The position numbers and the translations under genes are program-made. From positions 248,001 through 312,000 of the forward strand of contig NZ_QKPO01000003.1 in the NCBI RefSeq assembly GCF_003258355.1: DNA of 64,000 bases, written 5' to 3'. The notes beneath the pieces were generated by a model. The model saw nothing but the letters and a program-made list of their open reading frames with translations. It made no database searches and was not told the DNA's origin. Positions 10,127-24,026 of the stretch are shown piece by piece; the first letter of the stretch is position 1, and each line of letters starts with the position of its first letter. Source of the DNA: Confluentibacter sediminis. GTDB lineage: Bacteria; Bacteroidota; Bacteroidia; Flavobacteriales; Flavobacteriaceae.

Positions 10127-10182
10127 CAAAATTAAAAATCCTTTTTCCTTATACTATCCTGCACTATCCTGCACTATTCTGA
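10127..10182 (-). promoter_or_regulatory. SusC1 promoter with three 10-bp direct repeats (site P1)
   Basis: On the plus strand the 10-mers ACTATCCTGC (10153-10162), ACTATCCTGC (10163-10172) and ACTATTCTGA (10173-10182) follow with no gap. On the minus strand the sequence CAAAATTA at 10127-10134 reads TAATTTTG, matching the Bacteroidota -7 box TAnnTTTG. Exactly 18 bases separate the box from the first repeat, where a -33 element would lie, so an activator bound to the repeats probably replaces it. The same layout occurs at 26472-26517, 36025-36070 and 45803-45848. Confidence 0.7.
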
Positions 10183-10760
10183 ATTTAAGTAAGAACACTA
10201 GTTTTGAGGATACAAAACACTAAATACCAATTATTTAAACATGTATTTATTAAAGAATAGATTAAGTTCTAGTTGAATAAAACTTTCACAAGAAACAAAC
10301 TAGAAAATGTTGAATAAAATAGTACCTATTAATAAACCCATCACTTATTAACTCAAAACCCTCAAGCTTTTTATAAAAGACAATCTTTTCAAGAGAGTAG
10401 AATAATATGATTTTCCTTATTTCCCGCACCAAGCTACTCTAATAACACATTTATGAACATATACTTATATGGAATATAAAAATAATATGATTCATCATTA
10501 AACCTCATCTACAAAGAAAATTAAGACTACATTTATTAAATTGGTACGCCTTTTATTTGTTTTTTGAATAGCTTCAGTTTCAATACTCAAACTAGAAATT
10601 CTAACGATCTCGATTCAATAAAATATCTTCGGAAGAGTAGCCAAACAAATCACAAAACATGATTAATAAGTTAATTTAATTAACAAAAAAACATTGAATA
10701 ATCAATTTACCCTCCAGATTATCTCAATAACATTAATATAAATTATAACAAAAAATTTTA

Positions 10761-10781
10761 TTTACTAAAACGTTTTACTAT
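10761..10781. promoter_or_regulatory. Candidate LacI-family operator (O3)
   Basis: The site has TTTACTAAA, a central ACGT, then TTTACT, with a perfect inner palindrome TAAAACGTTTTA at 10766-10777 and the central CG typical of LacI-family operators. It agrees at 17 of 21 positions with the reverse complement of the site at 30641-30661. It ends 19 bases before the ATG at 10801, suggesting that a LacI-type regulator (possibly the one at 30768-31802) controls the plus-strand cluster. Confidence 0.55.
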
Positions 10782-10800
10782 TTTTACCAAAACGAATATT

Positions 10801-11511
10801 ATGAATAAAATTAATTCCAATTATCAATCCAAAATAAGGATGCTCTCTATTTTAACAGGTGTTTTTTTTGTCTGTTTTAATTTTAACAGCTTAGCTATAA
10901 ATAATTTAAAACCTACCATTGATTCTCTAAAAATCACTTTTATTAATCAGGATTTAAAACTCGACCCTGATATAATTAAAGGTTTAAAAAGTACCATTTA
11001 TAATGTATATCCAAAATTAGTAAAAGACTTTAATAAAAATGCAAGAATGGATATTACCATTAAAATTGACACTACTTACGATGGTGTTGCTTATGCAAAT
11101 AGCGGAAAAATCACGGTGAGTTCTCAATATCTCCATAAAAGACCAAATGACCTAGATTTAATAACACATGAAATCATGCACCTTATACAGTCTTACCCTT
11201 ATGGTGCAGGTCCAAGTTGGTTAACCGAAGGAATTGCTGACTTTGTTCGATACAAATATGGTGTTGATAATGTAAAAGCAGATTGGTACTTAACTGAATT
11301 TTCTGAGAATCAACACTACACCAATAGCTATAGAATTTCTGCAAGGTTTTTACTGTGGGTAAGCCAAAATTATGATCAAAAATTAGTGTACAAACTTGAT
11401 AAAAAATTAAGATCAAACTCTTATTCCAACAAATTATGGAATGAATATACTGGATTTAGTTTAGATCAATTATGGTACAATTATAGTAAAAACCCCATTA
11501 TAAAAAGCTAA
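10801..11511 (+). CDS. Secreted zinc metallopeptidase of the basic secretory protein (BSP) family
   Basis: This 236-residue protein has an N-terminal signal peptide (hydrophobic segment LSILTGVFFVCFNF, residues about 15-28). Residues 123-127 are HEIMH, the HExxH zinc-binding motif, followed by GPSWLTEGIADFVRYKYG, which matches the BSP family block with a third ligand in the EGIAD segment. The family contains gluzincin-like peptidases. A peptidase inside an alpha-mannosidase locus suggests that the natural substrate is a mannosylated glycoprotein. It is first of the plus-strand genes, 19 bases after a LacI-type operator. Substrate is unknown. Confidence 0.8.
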   Translation: MNKINSNYQSKIRMLSILTGVFFVCFNFNSLAINNLKPTIDSLKITFINQDLKLDPDIIKGLKSTIYNVYPKLVKDFNKNARMDITIKIDTTYDGVAYANSGKITVSSQYLHKRPNDLDLITHEIMHLIQSYPYGAGPSWLTEGIADFVRYKYGVDNVKADWYLTEFSENQHYTNSYRISARFLLWVSQNYDQKLVYKLDKKLRSNSYSNKLWNEYTGFSLDQLWYNYSKNPIIKS

Positions 11512-11583
11512 AGAATTATATTGTATTCTATAAAGAGTCAACAAACAAAATTAAAAAATGATTTAAATGACACCAAAATATAC

Positions 11584-11789
11584 AAAGGGGAAGGATATCA
11601 CTGTAATTTAAAATACATTCCATTGAATAAATTATCGTTAATGAAGTAAAAACAAAAGAGAATGTACTGTCGCCCCGTATAAAAGATGCAGCGAGAGGTC
11701 AAGGGTTAGATACCTGTTTGGTTACAAAAGTGCCTACGCTTCAAAATGAAGCCATCAAAAAAGAAGTGGTAAGGGTTCAAATGAATTGA
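11584..11789 (+). pseudogene. Relic of a protein-coding gene (C-terminal fragment)
   Basis: This region lies between the peptidase and the GH2 gene. One frame reads KGEGYHCNLKYIPLNKLS (from 11584). After a frameshift near 11637 a second frame reads VNEVKTKENVLSPRIKDAA, then RGQGLDTCLVTKVPTL and ends KEVVRVQMN with TGA at 11787-11789. There is no start codon or upstream domain. The protein-like composition indicates the end of a lost gene, probably a secreted enzyme of the locus. I cannot name the family. Confidence 0.5.
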
Positions 11790-11852
11790 TTAAGTGAACC
11801 CTAAAATAAAAATGCAATAAATAAAAGTAACGTTATAAAGATTTAAAATTAA

Positions 11853-17539
<5,687 letters not shown>

Positions 17540-17544
17540 AAATT

Positions 17545-18672
17545 ATGAGTCTTAAAAAAATTGTCATTCCTTTTGTTGTATTTAGTCTATTTTCATGTAA
17601 AACTACAACTATTGTTAACAAACAGATTACTAGTCATGAAACACCCAAAAATGTTATACTATTAATAAGTGATGGTACGGGTTTATCACAAATATCTTCT
17701 GCTTTTTACTATAAGGAATCTACACCAAACTATACGCGTTTTAGGAATATAGGACTTATAAAAACGTCTTCTGCAGAACAAGATGTAACTGATTCAGCTG
17801 CAGGAGCAACAGCCTTTGCTTGTGGTGTTAAAACATATAATGGTGCAATTGGTGTTGCTGTAGATAAAACAGATATTGAAAATATAGTAGAAATTGCTTC
17901 ATCAAAAAATATTAAAACAGGAATAATAGCGACTTCAGCTATAACACATGCAACCCCAGCTAGTTTCTATGCTCATACATTAAGTAGAGGTGAAGAAGAA
18001 AAAATTGCCTTATACTTAACCCAGTCGGAAGTAGATTTTTTTGCAGGGGGTGGTTTAGATTATTTTAACAATCGTAAAGACGGACAAAACCTACTAAATA
18101 CTTTCAAAGAAAAGGAATTTATTGTCAACACTACCTCTTTAAGTGATTTTTCAGAGATCCAATCAGTAAAAAAAACAGGGTTTTTATTAGCAAAAAAAGA
18201 GATGCCCAGAATGGAAGATGGTAGAGGGGATTTCCTTTCAAAAGCAACAGAACTTGGTATTCAGTTTCTAAATAGAGATGATTCAGGATTTTTTATGATG
18301 ACTGAAGGCTCACAAATTGATTGGGGAGGCCATGAGAACAATGCATCTTACTTAATTTCAGAATTAATTGATTTTGATGATGCAGTTGGTAAAGCCTTAG
18401 ATTTTGCAGAAAAAGATGGTAATACTCTAGTAATCGTAACTTCTGACCATGAAACGGGTGGTTTTACATTGTCTGCAAAAAACAAAAAGAGAGAAGATGG
18501 CAGCGAGTATAGCGATTATGCTGAAATTGGTCCCACATTTTCCACTGGGGGGCATTCTGCTACTTTAATTCCCGTTTTCGCCTACGGCCCTGGTGCTGAA
18601 GAATTTTTAGGGATATATGAAAACAACCAGATCTTCGAAAAAATATTAAAAGTTACAAAATGGGGAGAATAA
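17545..18672 (+). CDS. PhoA-type alkaline phosphatase, lipoprotein
   Basis: This 375-residue phosphomonoesterase is probably lipid-anchored (signal ending VVFSLFSC). All metal and catalytic motifs of the alkaline phosphatase family are visible: LLISDGTGLSQ (first metal ligand), TDSAAGATAFACGVKTYNG with nucleophile Ser84, ITHATPASFYAH, EGSQIDWGGHENN, TSDHETGGFT and GGHSATLIPVFAYGPGA. It starts five bases after GH92-A and lies among GH92 genes. A locus-embedded phosphatase suggests that the glycan carries phosphate, for example mannose-6-phosphate exposed after mannosyl-phosphate uncapping. A general phosphate-scavenging role cannot be excluded, but the operon position argues against it. Confidence 0.92.
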   Translation: MSLKKIVIPFVVFSLFSCKTTTIVNKQITSHETPKNVILLISDGTGLSQISSAFYYKESTPNYTRFRNIGLIKTSSAEQDVTDSAAGATAFACGVKTYNGAIGVAVDKTDIENIVEIASSKNIKTGIIATSAITHATPASFYAHTLSRGEEEKIALYLTQSEVDFFAGGGLDYFNNRKDGQNLLNTFKEKEFIVNTTSLSDFSEIQSVKKTGFLLAKKEMPRMEDGRGDFLSKATELGIQFLNRDDSGFFMMTEGSQIDWGGHENNASYLISELIDFDDAVGKALDFAEKDGNTLVIVTSDHETGGFTLSAKNKKREDGSEYSDYAEIGPTFSTGGHSATLIPVFAYGPGAEEFLGIYENNQIFEKILKVTKWGE

Positions 18673-18754
18673 GATTAAGTGTTAAATAAAGCACCGTTCA
18701 GTATTCAGTGAAGATTGAATAAATCATTTATTACAAATAATAGCATTAAACAAA

Positions 18755-21028
18755 ATGGGTAACACTAAAAATTTATTAAAAGAAGCTTTAAGCATTATTT
18801 TATTTACAATAAGTATGGTGGTCTGGCCACAAGCATCCAACCCTGTAGATTTTGTAAATCCATACATGGGAAATATCAGTCATTTATTAGTGCCAACTTT
18901 CCCTACCATTCATTTACCTAACAGTATGCTGCGCGTTTATCCAGAACGAAGTGATTTTACAGGAGATTTGCTACACGGTTTACCTCTTATGGTTACAAGC
19001 CATCGTGGAAATTCAGCTTTTAATTTAAGCCCCTTTCAAGGTGAAGAAAATGAAATAAAATCTATTATAAATTTCAGTTATGATTTAGAGAAATCGACAC
19101 CTTATTCATACTCTGTTTTTTTAGACGATCAGCAAATCTCAGTAAATTATGGAATATCACATCAGGCAGCTCGCTATGAAATTGATTTTGAAAATGCTAA
19201 AAATCCTTATCTTATAGTCAACTCCAATAATGGTGAAATGCACTGGGATGGAAAGTCTGTTTCAGGGTTTCAAAACCTATCTAACAATACCAAAGTGTAT
19301 ATTTATTTAGAACCTCAAGAGCAACCTGAAACTGTTTTAACATTCGGCAATGACGGATTGATTAAGGGGACTGATGCACAAGGAGATAATGCTTCATTAA
19401 TTTTAAAATATAAAAAAGGTAAACGAACGATTTCTGTAAATTATGGAATTTCATTTATCGATGAAAAACAAGCACAGCGCAATATGAATCGAGAGGTTCG
19501 AGAAAAGACTGTGGCTGATTTACAAGAAGAAGGTAGAAAAATATGGAATGAAGCCCTTGGTAAAATAGCTGTAGAAGGAGGTAGCAATGATGATAAAACA
19601 GTATTTTACACATCCTTGTATCGCTGTTATGAAAGACCCGTTTGCATATCGGAAGAAGGTAGATATTTCAGTGCTTTTGACGGAAAAGTTCATAATGATG
19701 AAGGACGTAATTTTTATACTGATGATTGGATTTGGGATTCGTACCGTGCGCATCACCCCTTGCGTATTTTGACAGATTCTGGTAAGGAAGAAGATATCTT
19801 GCATTCTTTTCTGTTAATGGCAGAACAGATGGATAAATATTGGATGCCAACTTTTCCTGAAATCACAGGGGATAGTCGCAGAATGAATTCCAACCATGCA
19901 GTAGCATCTTTTTTAGATGCATATAGAAAAGGGTTGAGGAGGTTTGATTTAGACAAAGCCTTTTTGGCTTCAAAAAATGCCATTATGCAAAAAACTTTGG
20001 CCCCATGGTCTGGAAAACCGGCAGGCAAACTGGATGAATTCTATAAGAATAATGGTTATATTCCCGCATTAAAAGAAGGGGAAAAAGAAACAATCCCTGA
20101 AGTATCTTCATTTGAAAAACGTCAACCTGTGGCGGTTACATTAGGTACTTCATATGACGAGTGGTGCTTATCGGAAATAGCAGATGAGTTAGATAAAAAA
20201 GAAGATCGGGATTACTTCAGAAAAAAATCGTTTAATTACCGCAATCTATTTAATCCTAAAACCCAATTCTTTCATCCAAAAGATAAGGAAGGTCTTTTTA
20301 TAGAACCTTTTGATTATCGTTTTTCCGGAGGTATTGGTGCACGTGATTCCTATGGTGAAAACAATGGGTGGACCTATCGTTGGGATGTACAGCACAATAT
20401 TGCAGACTTAATAACACTTATGGGAGGAAGAGAAAATTTCATTCAGAACCTTAATGATTTATTCTCAACACCTATGGGTCGAGGCAAACGTGAATTTTAT
20501 ACGCAACTCCCAGATCAAACAGGAAATGTGGGGCAATTTACTATGGCCAACGAACCTTCTTTACATATTCCTTATTTGTATAATTATGCTGGACAGCCAT
20601 GGCAAACCCAGAAACGAATCCGGAAATTAGTAAAAGAATGGTTTAGAAATGACTTAATGGGTGTGCCTGGTGATGAAGATGGAGGCGGCATGTCTTCTTT
20701 TGTGGTATTCTCTCAATTAGGGTTTTATCCTGTAACCCCTGGTTTACCAATTTATAATATTGGAAGCCCAGTTTTTGGAAAATCGATAGTTCACTTAGAA
20801 AATGGTAAAGAATTTACGATTATTGCACAAAATTGTTCTGAAGAAAACAAATATATTCAATCGGCAAAACTAAACGGAAAAATATGGAACAGCCCCTGGT
20901 TTACTCACGATGATATTATAAATGGAGGAACGTTAGAGTTAATAATGGGATCAAGAACTAACAAAGATTGGGGAAGTTCACCAGCTGATGCCCCTCCTTC
21001 TTTCTCATTAAAAAAAAGAGCCCCATAG
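18755..21028 (+). CDS. GH92 exo-alpha-mannosidase, divergent (GH92-B)
   Basis: This 757-residue protein has signal peptide LSIILFTISMVVWPQA. The N-terminal GH92 domain is divergent (NPYMGNISHLLVPTFPT in place of the usual GT..G..YPG start). The catalytic domain keeps the family motifs: MANEPSLH with Glu600 as the expected general acid, YAGQPWQTQKRIRKL, GDEDGGGMSSF and the IGSPVFGK block. The retained Glu predicts ordinary exo-alpha-mannosidase activity; the linkage cannot be read from sequence. It begins 82 bases after the alkaline phosphatase gene and precedes another GH92. Confidence 0.9.
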   Translation: MGNTKNLLKEALSIILFTISMVVWPQASNPVDFVNPYMGNISHLLVPTFPTIHLPNSMLRVYPERSDFTGDLLHGLPLMVTSHRGNSAFNLSPFQGEENEIKSIINFSYDLEKSTPYSYSVFLDDQQISVNYGISHQAARYEIDFENAKNPYLIVNSNNGEMHWDGKSVSGFQNLSNNTKVYIYLEPQEQPETVLTFGNDGLIKGTDAQGDNASLILKYKKGKRTISVNYGISFIDEKQAQRNMNREVREKTVADLQEEGRKIWNEALGKIAVEGGSNDDKTVFYTSLYRCYERPVCISEEGRYFSAFDGKVHNDEGRNFYTDDWIWDSYRAHHPLRILTDSGKEEDILHSFLLMAEQMDKYWMPTFPEITGDSRRMNSNHAVASFLDAYRKGLRRFDLDKAFLASKNAIMQKTLAPWSGKPAGKLDEFYKNNGYIPALKEGEKETIPEVSSFEKRQPVAVTLGTSYDEWCLSEIADELDKKEDRDYFRKKSFNYRNLFNPKTQFFHPKDKEGLFIEPFDYRFSGGIGARDSYGENNGWTYRWDVQHNIADLITLMGGRENFIQNLNDLFSTPMGRGKREFYTQLPDQTGNVGQFTMANEPSLHIPYLYNYAGQPWQTQKRIRKLVKEWFRNDLMGVPGDEDGGGMSSFVVFSQLGFYPVTPGLPIYNIGSPVFGKSIVHLENGKEFTIIAQNCSEENKYIQSAKLNGKIWNSPWFTHDDIINGGTLELIMGSRTNKDWGSSPADAPPSFSLKKRAP

Positions 21029-21070
21029 AGCCTTAAATAGTATTAAAATTTCAGTTAAAATATTAGTGAT

Positions 21071-23353
21071 ATGAAAATCAAATTATTAGTTATTGTTTCC
21101 TTTTTTGTTATGCTTTGTATAACTGCACAGCAAAAAACAATAAACTTAGCAGATTATGTCAATACCCTACAAGGTACCAATTCTAAACATGAATTAACTA
21201 GAGGAAATACTTATCCTACTACAGCACTTCCTTTTGGCATGCATACCTGGACCCCACAAACCGGAAATAATGGAGATGGTTGGAAATATCAATATTTTAA
21301 AGAAACCATAAGAGGCTTTCAACAAGCACATCAATGCAGTTCATGGAGTAACGATTATGCTGTTTTTTCTTTAATGCCTGTTACAGGAAAACTTACTTTA
21401 AATGAAAATGATAGAGCTACCAGATTTAGTCATGAAAATGAAATAGCAAAACCATACTACTATAAAGTACTATTAGATAATGGCATTACTACAGAAATAG
21501 CCCCCACAGAACGCGGAGCCCATTTACGCTTTCAATTTCCAAAAGGCAAGGATGCTTTTTTAGTTTTAGATGGATATACGGGTTTAAGTGAGGTGCGTAT
21601 CGATGTAAAAAAACATCGTATTACAGGCTATGTCAATAATGGTCGTGGTATGCAACGTTTCGATGGAAATTTCAAGAACTATTTTATCATTCAGTTTGAC
21701 AAACCTTTTAATATACAGGGCATATGGGATAATACTTCAAACGAAAAATGGGATGATAAACTATACGGGGAAGGAAAAGGTATTGGAGCTTATTTGAAAT
21801 TTAAACAAGGGCAAAAGATACAAGCCAAAATAGCTTCTTCCTATATCAGTATAGCACAGGCTGAGTTGAATTTGACATCAGAATTAGGAACCCATAAAAA
21901 CCTAGAAAAAACTAAAGAATTAGCCAAAAAGGCTTGGAATAAACAACTTAATAAAATAGTAGTAGAAGGTGGTACGAAAGAACAATTTAAAACCTTCTAT
22001 TCTTGTTTCTTTAGAGCCAGTTTATTTTCTAGGAAGTTCTATGAATTGAACGATAATGGGGAACCCTATTATTACAGCCCTTATGATGGTAAAATACATA
22101 AAGGATATATGTATACCGACACAGGTTTTTGGGACACATTTAGAGGGCAATTTCCATTAAATGCATTAATGGAACCCACCATGCATGGTCGCTATGTAGC
22201 AGCGTTATTAGAAGCGTATGAGCAATGCGGTTGGCTCCCATCATGGTCCTTCCCTACTGAAGCTGGAAGTATGATTGGTAATCATGCCATTTCATTACTA
22301 GCAGATGCTTGGGCAAAAGATTTAAAAACATTTGACCCACAAAAAGCTTTAGATGCTTATTTTCATGAAGCTACAAATAAAGGCCCTTGGGGTCCTGCCA
22401 ATGGTCGTGATGGCTGGAAAGAATATTTTACTTTAGGCTATGTTCCCTACCCTGAGGTTAGAGAAGCAACGGCTAAAACTTTGGAATATGCTTATGATGA
22501 TTTTTGTGGTTATGCATTAGCAAAAATGACAAACAATAAATTTTATCAGAATATCTTTTCACAACAAATGTATAATTACAAAAATGTTTTTGACCCTAAA
22601 GTTGGTTTTATGAGGGGAAAACAAAAAGATGGAAAATGGGTTCCAAATTTTGACCCTTATGAATGGGGAGGCCCTTTTACCGAAGGAAATGCATGGCATT
22701 ACTTATGGTCTGTTTTTCAAGATCCAAAAGGATTGATTGATTTAATGGGAGGTGAAGAAAATTTCAATAAAAAATTAGATTCAGTTTTTACAGTCCCCAA
22801 TACGGTACATGTTGGTACCTATGGAGGAAAAATACATGAAATGACTGAAATGGAAATGGCTAATATGGGACAATATGCACATGGCAATCAACCTATACAG
22901 CATATGCCTTACCTATACAATTACTCTGGACAACCATGGAAAGCACAATATAAAATCAGGGAAATCATGGAAAAGTTATATAATTCTTCTGAAAATGGAT
23001 ATCCAGGTGATGAAGATCAAGGTCAAACCTCTTCCTGGTATGTACTTAGTGCCATGGGTTTTTATAGTGTATGTCCAGGAACAAACGAATATGTTATAGG
23101 AAGTCCTGTTTTTGAAAAAACGACCATTAACCTTGAAAATGGAAAAAAATTCGTTATTAATGCCAAGGGAAATTCTACAACAAATGTATATATTCAATCC
23201 GCGGAATTGAATAAAACTAATTATACCCGTAATTATATTACCTATCAAAATTTAGTAGCTGGCGGTACGTTAAACCTTGAGATGAGTGCTGCCCCAAATA
23301 CCTCTCGAGGAACGGGTAAGGAAGATTATCCTTACTCCCTTTCAAACGAATAA
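21071..23353 (+). CDS. GH92 family protein with Gln at the general-acid position (GH92-C)
   Basis: This 760-residue protein has signal MKIKLLVIVSFFVMLCITAQ. GH92 motifs are GNTYPTTALPFGMHTWTPQT, the TDTGFWDTFRGQFP block, GDEDQGQTSSW and IGSPVFEK. The key loop is HGNQPIQH with Gln607 replacing Glu. It is closely related to GH92-G (40257-42551): both share TPQTG, the HGNQPIQHM loop and the same C-terminal KEDYPYSLSNE, so they are duplicated paralogues placed in oppositely oriented arms. It is the last plus-strand gene of the cluster and is followed by insertion-sequence debris. Mannosyl-phosphate or another activated linkage is a possible substrate. Confidence 0.9.
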   Translation: MKIKLLVIVSFFVMLCITAQQKTINLADYVNTLQGTNSKHELTRGNTYPTTALPFGMHTWTPQTGNNGDGWKYQYFKETIRGFQQAHQCSSWSNDYAVFSLMPVTGKLTLNENDRATRFSHENEIAKPYYYKVLLDNGITTEIAPTERGAHLRFQFPKGKDAFLVLDGYTGLSEVRIDVKKHRITGYVNNGRGMQRFDGNFKNYFIIQFDKPFNIQGIWDNTSNEKWDDKLYGEGKGIGAYLKFKQGQKIQAKIASSYISIAQAELNLTSELGTHKNLEKTKELAKKAWNKQLNKIVVEGGTKEQFKTFYSCFFRASLFSRKFYELNDNGEPYYYSPYDGKIHKGYMYTDTGFWDTFRGQFPLNALMEPTMHGRYVAALLEAYEQCGWLPSWSFPTEAGSMIGNHAISLLADAWAKDLKTFDPQKALDAYFHEATNKGPWGPANGRDGWKEYFTLGYVPYPEVREATAKTLEYAYDDFCGYALAKMTNNKFYQNIFSQQMYNYKNVFDPKVGFMRGKQKDGKWVPNFDPYEWGGPFTEGNAWHYLWSVFQDPKGLIDLMGGEENFNKKLDSVFTVPNTVHVGTYGGKIHEMTEMEMANMGQYAHGNQPIQHMPYLYNYSGQPWKAQYKIREIMEKLYNSSENGYPGDEDQGQTSSWYVLSAMGFYSVCPGTNEYVIGSPVFEKTTINLENGKKFVINAKGNSTTNVYIQSAELNKTNYTRNYITYQNLVAGGTLNLEMSAAPNTSRGTGKEDYPYSLSNE

Positions 23354-23436
23354 AACTAAAATTAGTTTGAGTTAGTTGCTATCTTGAATACTTACAATAT
23401 TTTAATGAACTACCTCTAGGCAAGCATACAAGTTAT

Positions 23437-23915
23437 CAAAATAATTTTAACTGTGAAGTATGTGCTTTTCCTTGTCCTTGAACATATTTCTTAATAACCT
23501 TCTCATTTGGTATATTGACCAACTGTATTAATGTAATACACTAGTCCAAAATCCCTCCCATAAAACCTTTTTATCTCTGAATGCAACCTAAATATCTCTC
23601 TGCCGTCAAACTCTTAACTGTATATTTGAAATTTTCTTCGCAGACATCATTGGAACACTTTGAATCAAAAAATGAACGTGATCATCATCATATCCTATCT
23701 CTAAAAAATGTATCCCATAGCTTGCCGATATTTCTAAACATATTTCTCTCGTAACGTTTGTGAAACTTCTGCTGTCAAAACTTTTCTCCTATATTTTATA
23801 GAACAAACCAAATGATATAACAACAAACTTTTATTATGACCCTTATGAATATGATCACTCATAAAGTCAATTTCACATATCTTTACGATACACCCGACGC
23901 AAGAAGCGTTGGGGA
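23437..23915 (-). mobile_element. Decayed IS200/IS605-family element (tnpA relic)
   Basis: Translation of the minus strand in shifting frames recovers a TnpA (HUH single-strand transposase): MSDHIHKGHNKSLLLYHLVC from 23862, then KYRRKVLTAEVSQTLRE. After a frameshift comes SYGIHFLEIGYDDDHVHFLI, containing the HVH motif of the HUH active site. After another shift come KKVLWEGFWTS and EKVIKKYVQGQGKAHTSQ. At least two frameshifts make it non-functional. Upstream of tnpA an imperfect hairpin (CCCGACGC, loop AAGAA, GCGTTGGG at 23893-23913) resembles the subterminal hairpin these elements need. No tnpB was seen. Confidence 0.8.
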
Positions 23916-23921
23916 ATTCTA

Positions 23922-24017
23922 ATGATTAAACTGATAAAATATATACTTATAAGTACCTTAGTTATTATAGCCATTGCTATGCTAAGTTGTCAAATAAGTG
24001 AAACTATTTTTATATGA
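23922..24017 (+). pseudogene. Truncated lipoprotein: signal peptide only
   Basis: An ATG just past the insertion-sequence hairpin opens 31 codons encoding a textbook lipoprotein signal (MIKLIKYILISTL, then VIIAIAMLSC), then QISETIFI and a stop. A complete signal peptide without a mature protein implies that the 3' part of a gene was lost when the region between the plus-strand cluster and GH78 was rearranged. It may also be a chance short ORF, but the lipobox makes that less likely. Confidence 0.45.
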
Positions 24018-24026
24018 TATACAAAT

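Larger units (their letters stand above)
9991..10800. other. Divergent intergenic control region between SusC1 and the plus-strand cluster
   Basis: The stretch is 810 bases, very AT-rich, with no convincing coding sequence on either strand. It holds the direct-repeat promoter of SusC1 (10127-10182) at one end and a LacI-type operator (10761-10781) next to the plus-strand gene at the other. The middle 500 bases show nothing recognisable. Confidence 0.7.

Noticed and set aside
10200-10700. Possible small gene or RNA in the long AT-rich gap before the peptidase gene
   Set aside because: No ORF with protein-like composition, tRNA fold or conserved hairpin could be found by reading both strands.
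23353-23368. Inverted repeat AAACTAA / TTAGTTT just after the GH92-C stop
   Set aside because: The stem is AT-only with a 2-base loop and no T run; it is not credible as a terminator.
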